This document shows, piece by piece, positions 9,699 through 20,252 of a DNA stretch of 64,000 nt; the first letter of the stretch is position 1; each line of letters starts with the position of its first letter. This DNA is from Trichomonas vaginalis G3. Taxonomy: Eukaryota > Parabasalia > Trichomonadida > Trichomonadidae. A program made the position numbers and the translations under genes. The stretch lies in contig NC_067204.1 of NCBI RefSeq assembly GCF_026262505.1, positions 12,418,522-12,482,521 on the forward strand, given 5' to 3'. A model generated the notes under the pieces. It did not search any database and was not told the origin of the DNA. It saw only the letters and a list, made by a program, of their open reading frames with translations.

Positions 9699-10589
9699 AT
9701 TTATATAAATTTTGAATTTTATATATTTTGATTTTTGTCCAAAAAAGTGACACAAACAAAAGTTTTTCATAAAATGTTAAGTTCAGAGCCACTAACAAAG
9801 GAAAGTGAATACGATTTCAGCAACTTTAAGCCAATTGAAATATTCACATACCCTAACCAAGTTTCAAAAACTATATGGAACTTCAATTCAAATAATATTT
9901 TGCAAACTACATCGCAAATCATTGATCTCATTAACAATAACAAAGTACCCATCCAGATGGTACTTTACTTGATCGATAATATTTCGAAATCTCGTGCTAA
10001 AGAAATCGAATTATTTGCGGAACTTTATCAAAATATATCAAACAAATTCTCATGCATCATCAAACCTAGTAATGAGAGGTTAGCAACGCTTTTACATTAT
10101 AAAGGTATCAAATTTGAAAACTTCCAACCATTTATGAAAGAAGAAGAAATTCTGAATTTATATTCTACAGAATCTCCATTATACTACATTGCATGGGATA
10201 AAGTTGATGAACTTAAATGCAAATTCCCAAATCTTAATTTTGATCCGATAAAAGATCATGAATTCTCTCCATTTGATTGCGCTATTTTTATGGATCAGAA
10301 TTGTGTTTCAATTACTTGAAAAATTTAGGAGCTAAGTACACCGATAACTCCGAAGAATATGCTGTTCAAGGCGGAAATACAAACATTTTTATGCAAATGA
10401 TAGAAGATGGTAAATCATTCGATAACATGATTAATACAGCATTAGCTCATCAACACTACGAAATTGCAGAGTATCTTAAATCAAATTATGGACAAACTCC
10501 AAACTCAATTGCAGAAAGCATGTATTATGGAAATTTTAATGTTGCATCTTATTTACTTTCTAATGGAGAAGATATCAGCAATATTTACA

Positions 10590-13125
10590 TATTTTTTTCT
10601 ATCATATTTGTCATTGTTTAATGAAATTCTCTTTTATTTCATATTAATCATGATGTTATACAATCCTCTTTATTTTCATATTTACCATTGCTTTATGGTA
10701 TTCCCTTTTATTTTCATATTTATCATTTTTTTATTGGATTCTCTTTCTTTTCATATTTATCATTACCCCATGGAATTGTCTTTCATTTTGTATCAATCTG
10801 TACTTTATTGCTTTTTCTTTCTTTTCATATCTATTATTAGTTTATGGCATTGTTTTACTTTTCATATTTGTCATTGTTTTATCACATTATTTATATTTTC
10901 ATACTTATTATTTTATCACATTACTTTTCTATTTACATCTCTTATTTTTTATTACATTGTTATTCTTTTCATATTTATCATTGTTTTATAAAATTCTCTT
11001 TTTCTTCATATCTATCATTGATTTATAATATTTTCTTTCCTTTTATATTTATAATTGTTTTATGATATTTTCTTTCCTTTTATATTTATCATTGTTTTAT
11101 CACATTATATTTCTTTCCATATTTATCATTGTTTTATAGAATTCTCTTTCTTTTCATATTTATCATTGCTTTGTAACATTGCTTTGTGTCATTGCTTTAT
11201 TGGGTTTTCATTCTTTTCATATCTATCATTGTTTAATACAATTCTCTTTCTTTTCATATTTCATATTGTTTGATATAATTTCCTTTCTTTTCATATATTT
11301 TATTGTTTAATGATATCATCTAGATATTAATGACTGCCCTCTTAGTTATGCAATCAAAACAAATTCAATAGAAATGGTCAAATTATTAATTGAACATGGT
11401 GCTGATGTTAACATGGAACTTGCTCACTTTCTTTTCAAATTTATTTTTACTTAATTATATTTTCTTTCTTTTCATGTTTTTCAATGCTTTATCGTATTTT
11501 CTTTCTTTTCCTATTTATTATCGTTTTATCATATTTGCTTTCTTTTAATATTTTTCATTGTTATCTACAATTCTCCTTTTTCCCATATTTTTCATAGTTT
11601 TACGATCTTTTCTTTCTTTTAATTTTTATCATCTTTTTATAATATTAAACATCTTTTCACATATATCATTGCTTTCTATAATTATTCTTCTATCTATATT
11701 TATCATTGTTATATAGAATTTTCTTTCTTTTTATCTATATCATTGTTTTATGACCTTATTAATCTTTTCATGTGTATCATTGTTTTATAGAATTATCTTT
11801 CATTTCAGATATATCAATTTTTTATGAAATTATTTTTCTTTTCATGTATATCATTGCTTTATGAACTTTTCATTCTTTTTACATATATCATTGCTTTATG
11901 GTATTTTCAATCTTTTCATATTTATCATAGCGCTATATAATTCTATTGCTTTTATTATTAATAATTGTTTTATACAATTTTTTTTCTTTTCGTGTTTGCC
12001 ATTATTTAATAGAACTCTCTTTCTTATCATAATTATCATTGTTTTATGATATTATCTCAATATTAATGAGTGCCCTCTAAGCTTTGCTATCAAAGCGAAT
12101 TCAATCGAGATTGCCAAATTCTTAGTTGAACATGGTGCTGATGTTAACATGAAACTTATTCTTTTTCTTTTCATATATATCTTTATTTTATGATTTTATC
12201 TTTCTTTTCATATTTACCATTGCTTTGTATAATTATCTTTCTTTTCATATTTATCATTATTTTATAACATTATCTTTCTTTTCATATTTATCATTGTTTG
12301 ATAGAATTCTCTTTCTTTTCATATTTATCATTGTTTTATAACATTATCTTTCTTTTCATATTTATCATTATTTTATAACATTATCTTTCTTTTCATATTT
12401 ATCATTGTTTTATGACATTATCTTTCTTTTCATATTTATTATTGTTATATTACATTATCTTTCTTTTCATATTTATCATTGTTTTATAACATTATCTTTC
12501 TTTTCATATTTATCATTATTTTATAACATTATCTTTCTTTTCATATTTATCATTGTTTAATGGAATTTTCTTTCTTTTCATATCTATCATTGTTTAATAC
12601 AGATCTCTTTCTTTTCATATTTATCATTGTTTTATTATATTCTCTGTCTTTTCATATTTATCATTGTTTTATTATATTCTCTCGATATTAATGAATGCCT
12701 TCTTAGTATTGCAATCAAAATAAATTCAATAGAAATTGTCAAATTCTTAGTTGAACATGGTGCAGATGTAAACATGAAACTCATTCATTTTCTTTTCATA
12801 TCTATCATTATTTGATGATATTCTCTTTCTTTTCATATTTATCATTGTTTTATCAAATTCTCTGTCTTTTCATATTTATTATTGTTTTATTACATTGTTT
12901 TTCTTTCCATATTTTTTATTGTTTTATATAATTGTCTTTTTTTCTATGTTTATCATTATTATATGCTATTCCCTTTTTTTCCCATATCTATTATTATTTT
13001 ATCGCACGATCTTTTATTTCATATTTATCATAGTTTTATTATATTTTCATTCTTTTTATATTTATTATTGCTATGCTATTTTCTTTCTTTTCATATTTAT
13101 CACTGCTTTATGAGATTCTCTTGAT
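10590..13125. repeat. 37-bp minisatellite arrays inside the ankyrin gene
   Basis: The unit is close to TTCTTTTCATATTTATCATT plus GTTTTATAACATTATC, repeated dozens of times with point differences. The cleanest stretch is 12,190-12,660. Since 37 is not a multiple of 3, the frame rotates; the long translated ORFs here rich in Phe, Ile and Tyr are artefacts. Short runs of the same unit also follow the later ankyrin units near 14,735-14,830 and 14,945-15,010. Confidence 0.9.
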
Positions 13126-13211
13126 ATTAATGTATGCCCACTTAGCATTGCGATCTATAATAATTCAATAGAAATTGTCAAATTCTTAGTTGAACATGGC
13201 GCTGACGTTAA

Positions 13212-14711
13212 GGCTCCGGTCCCACCCTCTCAATTTTAAAAGTTTTAATATCTCCACCAATATGAGTTTTTGATACTTTTATTTTAGTATATAATATCAT
13301 TATGTAATACACTATAGTATTGTATATTTAAACTGAGTATTACTATTATAGTTCATCTTATCTGAGAATTCGGTATTTTGACAAATTTCAACTTTGACTG
13401 GTGAAACTATTTATAATCAAAAAAGCCCACGACATTTTATAGCATATTAGTGATACATTATATTGTTATTAGTAAACTTGATTTTCAATCTCTTCTAGAT
13501 GAGTTATTTGTTTTTTTGAAAAAATCTGACAAATCACTTTTTGACAGAATCTAAAGATTTTTGATTTGTGAAAGTTTTAATAATATGATAAGGTTTATAT
13601 ATGCTATCATAATATAATAAAATCATATAATATTACATTATCGCTATATATGTCGAATATTAAAAAATTGTATATTAACATTTTTTGTCATATCTTGATA
13701 ATAAAGAAAAAACTCTCAGTTCCCCTTCGACAAATTGTTAGAATGCAACTAAAGTTTATTTTGATATAGTGAGTTTGCTTCTAAAAAATATATGAAAGAA
13801 GAATTAGATTTGCAAGACCCCTATAAAAAACCATTTTTGCGTCGAGAATAACTTCATGCACGATTAATTGATATGATAATAAAAATCATATATGATAATT
13901 ACTTAATATAGGCAACAATATTGTATTAATCACTTTTTGTCAAAACGGTTTTTCGATAATTGAGTATTCAATTTTCCAAAAATCCATTCAATAATTTGAT
14001 TTATAATTCAACGTGTAAGAAAAAACTCTAAGTTCCCCTTCGACAATTTGTAAAGAAAATTATATAGTTTCTATCGACACTATTTGTATATTCTACCTTC
14101 TTCGGTATTTCGGTTTGCAAATTTGATATTTTTGATGTATTTATTCAAATTGAGAGGATTTTTGACGATAGAAGTAGGTGTTTTTTGAATTACAATTTTA
14201 TATTGATGTGCATGATAAAAATTTGAACTTATATTATGGTGACATAGTATAAGTCATAATGTATTAATATACAAAAGATACTATCAAAAAATTCCTTTCC
14301 AATATGTATAAACAAATCGATTTTTTAAATTAAAATTAAACTCAATATATTAAAAAGTGACATTATTTTAATTAGAAGTACAAAAATCCATAGTCATAGA
14401 ATTATCAAATGATTGAAAATTGTTATAATTGGGCGCATTATACTCATTTATAAATTTACTATACTATATACTTTGCAAATTTAAAAATCCAAATTTTCAA
14501 TTTTTAAAATATCATTATTTATCATATATCAAATAGTAAAGTTAGTATATATCATGTTTAAAACGATAATATAGTCAAATTCGAAAATTTTAAAAATAGA
14601 TAATATTTAATTTTTATAAAATATTGGTATATGTGCAATATATTGGTATATTTTTACTCCTTATTAGATACTCGTCCTAACTATATGCAGCAATCATGCA
14701 GGACTGGAGCC
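13212..14711. mobile_element. 1,500-bp TTAA-flanked element inserted in an ankyrin unit
   Basis: Begins GGCTCCGGTCC and ends GGACTGGAGCC (10 of 11 positions inverted), bordered by TTAA at 13208-13211 and 14712-14715. Sister ankyrin units show the empty site, a single GTTAAC, so insertion and target duplication are visible directly. No ORF of note. It contains two direct repeats of AGTTCCCCTTCGACAA near 13,718 and 14,032, each preceded by an A-rich run. A non-autonomous transposon; a TA duplication with one more terminal base is the alternative reading. Confidence 0.8.
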
Positions 14712-15331
14712 TTAACATGAAATTTATTCTTTTTATTTCCACATATATCATTGTTTTATAGAATTCTCTTTCCTTTTATATTTATCATTGTTTTATGATA
14801 TTTTCTTTCTTTTCATATTTATCACTGCTTTATGAGATTATCTTGATATTAATGAATGCCCATTTATTATTGCGATTAAAAATGATTTAATAGAAATTGT
14901 CAAATTCTTAGTTGAACATGGCGCTGACGTTAACATGAAATTTATTCTTTTTATTTTCACATTTATCATTGTTTTATAACATATTCTTTCTTTTGATATT
15001 TATCATTACTTAGTGAAATCCTCTTGATATTAATATGTGCCCTCTTAGCTTTGCAATCGAAATGCAGTCAACAGAAATTATCCAAATCCTAGTTGAGCAT
15101 GGTGCTACGAGTAACTAATATTTTTTTCTAATGCGGTTCTATATAGAACGAATTTATTACAAACTCCACATTTAAGAATAAATATTTTATAATTATTTGA
15201 TATTAATTTAATGATGCGAACACAATGACAGAGCTTTGCACATCTATATTAGAATGTCATCATTTATCTAAATAAAAAAAATATTTTTCAGGACAATTAG
15301 TGTTCATGAATATAAAAATTGAAAAAATTAA

Positions 15332-15438
15332 GGCTGCACTTACGCCCATCTGACTTTGACAACTGGCGTGAAGCGTCATTGAAAAATAACCATAAACATC
15401 TGAATTGAAGGCCATGTCATAGGGGCGTAAGTGCACCC
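15332..15438. mobile_element. 107-bp TTAA-flanked MITE
   Basis: GGCTGCACTTACGCCC at the left and its near-perfect inverse at the right (one mismatch), bordered by TTAA at 15328-15331 and 15439-15442. The terminal GGxTGCAC is shared with the elements at 57396 and 59716. Confidence 0.75.
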
Positions 15439-15746
15439 TTAAAGAAATTCCGAGTGAAAAGTAGAAAGAAGATTAAAATTTACTCAATTTGACATATGTT
15501 TTCTAAACTGCGTTACAAATAACAATCTTATCAAATTTTCAATAGTTTACCTTCATGTTTTCTCTTGTTGTTTTGTTGAATAAACGAAGAAAGTTATCGC
15601 GACCCAAAAGAATTACCTGACAGAAATCCACTTTTTGGAAAATTGATGTATAAGTCTCTCAATCTATGAGGATGGGTTTATAAAAATTCTCTAAAATAAT
15701 TTTTCAAAAAATTATTAGTAAATAATGATCAAATGTAAATAAATAT

Positions 15747-16673
15747 TTACTTGCGTGGTGGAAGGCCAGCAGCAGCAAGGTGCTCGTTGAGGATCTTGCG
15801 CTTCTCTTCGAAGGAGAGCTTCTTTGTCTGTGGCTTCTTTGGAGCGTGCTTCTGCTTCATCTCCTCAGCGTGCTTCTTCTTGTCGGCGATGACTGTAGCA
15901 GCTGGGTTCTTGCGGATGGCAGCGTGAGCATCCTTGTAGATCTTCTCAAGGTTGTCAGCTGTGATTCCGGCCTTGACGTAGCGGGAGAACTGCTTGTTGT
16001 ACTTCTCTTCGGACTCCTTCTTGAGCTTGCGCATGTAGTCAGCGACGGCGCCACCGAGGATGTAGTACTGGTTGCCCTTGACGATCTTTTCAGCTGGGAC
16101 GTCCTTGCGGTCCTTGCCAGCATCCTTGTCCTTCTTGTCGAACTTGCAGGCGAGGCGGCAGACGTTGTGTGGGATGAAGAGGCCACCATCGACGGCACCC
16201 TTCATGACGGCGAAGACCTTAGCGCCTGTTGTTGTACGAGCAAGACCAACATCGAGGATGACCTTGAATGGGCGTCTGTTCTCTTCATCGTTGAGGTATT
16301 CCTCTGTGATCTCTGTCTTGAAGACATCAGCAAGCTTCATCTGTGTGAGGAAGCGGCGAGCAACAAGAAGACCTGTAGCATAAGCAGCTGGGTAGTTGGA
16401 AAGACCGAGCTTGATGCCGTACTTTGGAAGTTCTGTGGAGAGAGCCTGGCAGACTGTCTTATCACCTGTAAGTTCGGCAACAACGATCTGAGCGATGACC
16501 TTTGTGTTTGTGATACGAGCGACAAGGCGGTACTTAGCAGCACCATACTTTGTCTTATCTTGTTGGATGAGCTGAGTACGCTGGACGTAGTCAGTCTTAG
16601 CCTCACGCCGCCTGCGGAACTTTGTTTGGAAGCGGGAGAAGTAGCCAGCATTCTTGACGAGCTTAGCGGACAT
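15747..16673 (-). CDS. RPL5: 60S ribosomal protein L5 (uL18)
   Basis: A 308-aa protein that binds 5S rRNA and delivers it to the large ribosomal subunit. The start MSAKLVKNAGYFSRFQTKFR is typical of eukaryotic L5. The core includes RLVARITNTKVIAQIV and GLLVARRFL, and the C-terminus is a Lys-rich tail after a helical FEEKRKILNEHL segment. An upstream in-frame ATG at 16751 would add 26 residues absent from the family, so 16673 is chosen. The gene is much richer in G+C than its neighbours, as expected for codon-optimised ribosomal genes. A CCTTTTTT motif lies just before the ATG. Confidence 0.97.
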   Translation of the reverse strand: MSAKLVKNAGYFSRFQTKFRRRREAKTDYVQRTQLIQQDKTKYGAAKYRLVARITNTKVIAQIVVAELTGDKTVCQALSTELPKYGIKLGLSNYPAAYATGLLVARRFLTQMKLADVFKTEITEEYLNDEENRRPFKVILDVGLARTTTGAKVFAVMKGAVDGGLFIPHNVCRLACKFDKKDKDAGKDRKDVPAEKIVKGNQYYILGGAVADYMRKLKKESEEKYNKQFSRYVKAGITADNLEKIYKDAHAAIRKNPAATVIADKKKHAEEMKQKHAPKKPQTKKLSFEEKRKILNEHLAAAGLPPRK

Positions 16674-16677
16674 CTTT

Positions 16678-16685
16678 AAAAAAGG
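16678..16685 (-). promoter_or_regulatory. CCTTT-type core promoter motif of RPL5
   Basis: CCTTTTTT on the minus strand, 4-12 nt before the ATG. A CCTTT motif (M5) covering the start site has been described for T. vaginalis genes. The same arrangement occurs before RPS29. Confidence 0.45.
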
Positions 16686-17135
16686 AAGGCCATTTCCTCT
16701 CAAATTTTGGAAGTCTGTTTGGAGAGAATGGACATAGAAATAAGCGACCAATAATACTATTTTGATATAACAAATGATCTGTATTCACATAATATTCCTA
16801 AAAATTAGAGAATATTCTGTGAATATTTTTTCAATACTATAGGGGCTTTAGAATGGGAGCAGGTCATGTAAGGAATATGAAGAACAGAAAGAAATCATAT
16901 TATTATGAAGTCATATTAAGTATGGAATATCTTCAGTATGACTAAGAAACATTTCTATTAAAAAGATATTAATCATTACTAAAAGATGGAATTAATGTTT
17001 AGTTATCTTCATAAAACATTAGTTTTTAGACATATATTATATAAGAAAAATCAAATTATATAATATTGAGATCCTATTCTTAGAGTTTCATAAAATGGTG
17101 CCTTCCTAAAATCTTGTAAAATCTTTGAGACAAAA

Positions 17136-19841
17136 ATGAGTGAATTTGAGTCAACCCTTAGCCATCTTATTACACGCATCAGCGAAGCATATGATCCACG
17201 AAACTCTCGCCAGGATCTTTCTCTACAGTATGTGACTGATTTTGTTGAATCAGATGACGCAATTCAATATGCTGAGCGATTATTTGATGTCAATTCAGCT
17301 CAAACACAATCCATTGCTTGCAAAATACTTGATATAGGTGTTTCAAAGAATTGGGATGTTTATAGTGCCGAATTCAAGGAAGGAATTCGCAATTTCATTT
17401 TTGGCCATATTCAAGCATACAGTACTCCTATTAATAATCAATTAGCAAACATTTTAGCTACTATTGCCACAAAAGATTTCCCTGAAAAATGGCCAGACTT
17501 TTTCGAAAATTTATTATCTAATCCAGCAGCTAACTTTGGTGTTCTTGCAAACTTTATTCTCCTAGTTACAGATTCTGACTCATCCAAAATCACGCCATCT
17601 AAGTTTAAAGTCATACAAACTAAAATGATCGAAATGAAGAAAGCTATCATCAATGCATGCATTGACGCAGTACCAAACAACGATGCAAAGCGCGCCCTTG
17701 ACGCCTTCTTACCTTATATCAAATGGGAAGATATCGATCAAGAAAAGTTTATTTCTCTTGGTTTGAATACAGATACATCAGTATTTGCTATCCTTAGCAC
17801 ATTACTATGCGTTGAGGGATGCCCACCAGATAAAATCAAGCTTGTTTTCACTCATTTGTGCAATATGGTCGAATCACTTGATTCAGAAGAAGTATTTAAC
17901 TCAATCTGCAGTGTTCTCATCAAACATGCAAAGATACTCGAAGAAGAACAGCTCCCTCTTGTTCGTGGAATGTTAAATAAGATTGCCGAATGTGATTTCG
18001 ACACACATCTTGATTTCTGGGAGACATTCATTCTCGGAGTGTTTGATACACATAAAACTGATCCTACACACGACAGATTCATCATGTATCAAGACATTTT
18101 CGAGAATCTTCGAGATTATGTTTTGAAAAACATGCCACAACCACCAGGATTCATTCTTCCAGGCGAAGGAGACACATCTCTCGATGAGAGTGCAATGGAG
18201 ACATACACACAGATGAGAAATATCTTTGTTGCAATTCTTACAATGGCTCCTGAAAAAGTTATGCCAGCAATTACAAAAATTTTTACAGAATTAAATTCTG
18301 TTTTCAGTCCAAAAGTGTTTTGTTCACTTATTTGGAGTATTTCATGCATCACAGGATCAACAGGAAGTGTTGTAGAAGGACAGTTCGTTGTAGAAAGTTT
18401 AACTTTCATTTTGAAATCCCTGAAAAATCCAAAATTGACAAAAGAAGTTCAATCAGTTGTTGCCAGTGCTTTTCTTTATTTAGTTGCTGCATATGCAAAA
18501 GTACAAAAGCTTACAGCACAGTTTGTAACAATTGCTTTGAATTTGGCAATTTCTGGTTTGCTTTCTGAAAATCTCAGAAAAATGGCAGCAAACGCGATTT
18601 TGGCCATTGGAACTAACTGTCCAACGCTAGTAACAAATCTTCCTGATATGACTGATTTGATAATGAACAATGTTTTGCTTGCTCCTGATATTTACGCTGA
18701 TGTTTGCGAAGGATTCGGAAAAATTTACCACGCTAAACAAAAATTGTCAAAATTAGTTGACATGGCGTTAGAAAGATGGAACAACACAAAGAACTATGAG
18801 AATAACATGGATGTTGTTACTCACACACATTTAGTTTTGGCTATTTTGTTGGGTTTCGCAAGAGCCGATCCTGTATTTATTTCTAAAGTTGTTTCGAAAT
18901 TAATTGAAGATTTAATTCATTTGATTACAGATTTCGGAACACATATTGTTGAATTTACTGATTTCGCAGGAAACGAAGAAGTTAAAGAGATGTATATGTT
19001 CTGCAGGACAGCAGCAATTCTCTTCAAGACATGCGGAATCAAACAATGCAAGCCACTTTTGGAAATTTATAAGAATTCATCACCAAACATCAGACAAATT
19101 GAAGTTCTTCAATTGGCTGAGAGTTTATTAAAGTCAGAACTTAAAGATGAAGAAGCACAAGTAATACATGAATTAGTTATTGATCCTACAAAAGAAATGA
19201 TTGCTCAGGATGAAACATTTGAGCCAATTTTCGTTTCTTTGATTCCAGGAGTTATAAATAACTATTTACAAAGTTATTTCAAGACTTCTGTTGTTGGAGA
19301 TCCATGTAATTTGGAGACAGATTTGCAGTTCTTGTATACAATTGCTAGAGGACAAAACCACACAGCAATTGTTTCAGCTATTTCTGCAATAGAAAACGCT
19401 TTAACTAAAGCAGATATGAACTTGACAGGTGATGCAAGAAAAGGATTCTTTAGAGGTTATTTGTTGCAAACTATTGCAACTATGATGTTCATTGCTACAG
19501 AGCCTTCCCATAAATTCTGTTTGGAACAGATATTTAAGTATATAATTAAGTTGTTTAAGTTCATTGTTTGTGAAAGAGTTCAAGTTGATTTATTCGATGG
19601 AATTGATAATATCCAAGGAACAATTAATGAACTGTCTGCAGGATTATGTGAGGAAATACCTATTATTTCTCTCCAGAATATGAAATACTGCATACAAATG
19701 CTTTTGGAAGCAAATAAATATGAAGATTACGAACAAGTTCTTGTCGAATTCATTTCTGAAGCAAGAATGACAGTTCCAAGTGAAACATTGAAGCACATCA
19801 TGCTCAAGAAGGTCAAATCATGTATAGAAGAGGAAGTATAG
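17136..19841 (+). CDS. Karyopherin-beta, exportin family, 901 aa
   Basis: A nuclear transport receptor of helical HEAT-type repeats. Residues about 35-80 (FDVNSAQTQSIACKILDIGV, then WDVY) match the importin-beta N-terminal/exportin pattern in which Asn-x-x-x-x-x precedes a helix ending before a Trp. ATIATKDFPEKWPDFFENLL at about 112-131 is the conserved DxPxxWPxF helix at the start of the Xpo1-like domain. The rest is helical repeats without other domains. It is somewhat shorter than CRM1 (about 1,070 aa), so the exact class (CRM1, Cse1 or another) is open. Expected to shuttle cargo through nuclear pores with Ran-GTP. The first in-frame ATG is used. Confidence 0.8.
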   Translation: MSEFESTLSHLITRISEAYDPRNSRQDLSLQYVTDFVESDDAIQYAERLFDVNSAQTQSIACKILDIGVSKNWDVYSAEFKEGIRNFIFGHIQAYSTPINNQLANILATIATKDFPEKWPDFFENLLSNPAANFGVLANFILLVTDSDSSKITPSKFKVIQTKMIEMKKAIINACIDAVPNNDAKRALDAFLPYIKWEDIDQEKFISLGLNTDTSVFAILSTLLCVEGCPPDKIKLVFTHLCNMVESLDSEEVFNSICSVLIKHAKILEEEQLPLVRGMLNKIAECDFDTHLDFWETFILGVFDTHKTDPTHDRFIMYQDIFENLRDYVLKNMPQPPGFILPGEGDTSLDESAMETYTQMRNIFVAILTMAPEKVMPAITKIFTELNSVFSPKVFCSLIWSISCITGSTGSVVEGQFVVESLTFILKSLKNPKLTKEVQSVVASAFLYLVAAYAKVQKLTAQFVTIALNLAISGLLSENLRKMAANAILAIGTNCPTLVTNLPDMTDLIMNNVLLAPDIYADVCEGFGKIYHAKQKLSKLVDMALERWNNTKNYENNMDVVTHTHLVLAILLGFARADPVFISKVVSKLIEDLIHLITDFGTHIVEFTDFAGNEEVKEMYMFCRTAAILFKTCGIKQCKPLLEIYKNSSPNIRQIEVLQLAESLLKSELKDEEAQVIHELVIDPTKEMIAQDETFEPIFVSLIPGVINNYLQSYFKTSVVGDPCNLETDLQFLYTIARGQNHTAIVSAISAIENALTKADMNLTGDARKGFFRGYLLQTIATMMFIATEPSHKFCLEQIFKYIIKLFKFIVCERVQVDLFDGIDNIQGTINELSAGLCEEIPIISLQNMKYCIQMLLEANKYEDYEQVLVEFISEARMTVPSETLKHIMLKKVKSCIEEEV

Positions 19842-20252
19842 AGAAAAATTTAGAAAATAAAGATGTATTTTTTTACAAATCTATTAATTTTGACTTATTT
19901 TTTTCGAAAAAATTGTAATACATTAACTTTAACTAATTTTTATTGCTATGATGCACGAAAATAAAATTCCAAAATATTTCGAAGCGTTATCATTGAAATT
20001 ATAAAAATTCTTAAGATATTTATACTTTTCTATTGATAGGAAAGTGTAAAATCATTTAATTTTAAACAATTTTTATATTGATTTCAAAAATGATTAAAAT
20101 ATCTATACAATTTCTTAATGAATTGATCACATATGACTTGAATATCATAGAGATGCAAGTTTGTTCGCTCTTGATGATGATCAAGTCCAATTTCAATGAT
20201 TTCGGAATTGATTGTAAAAAAGTGACAATTATTTAGAGAAGACTTATTTTAT
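19842..20252. other. Intergenic region
   Basis: About 410 bp of AT-rich DNA between two genes on the same strand. No ORF or repeat recognised. A GTGAC motif near 20,223 resembles an initiator on the other strand, but no gene follows it. Confidence 0.4.

Larger units (their letters stand above)
9774..15119 (+). pseudogene. Ankyrin-repeat/DUF3447-type gene split by a minisatellite and an insertion
   Basis: The N-terminal part (from the ATG at 9774, preceded by TTTTTCATAAA) encodes the helical domain found before ankyrin repeats in many Trichomonas proteins. A one-base loss in a T run near 10288 shifts the frame, which then continues to about 10590. Downstream, six ankyrin units of about 100 bp (near 11325, 12052, 12680, 13118, 14848 and 15030), each ending in a LVEHGADVN-type motif, are separated by arrays of a 37-bp repeat with stops in all frames. 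The last unit ends with a plausible original stop at 15117-15119. No complete protein can be made from the DNA as it stands. An upstream in-frame ATG at 9735 is less likely as start. Confidence 0.8.

Noticed and set aside
10464-13124. Several Phe/Ile/Tyr-rich ORFs that look like membrane proteins
   Set aside because: Translations of the 37-bp minisatellite; the period is not a multiple of three and stops fall at random.
15780-16679. 299-codon ORF on the plus strand, and three shorter ones, across the L5 gene
   Set aside because: Shadow frames produced by the GC-rich codon bias of RPL5 on the minus strand; no protein-like pattern.
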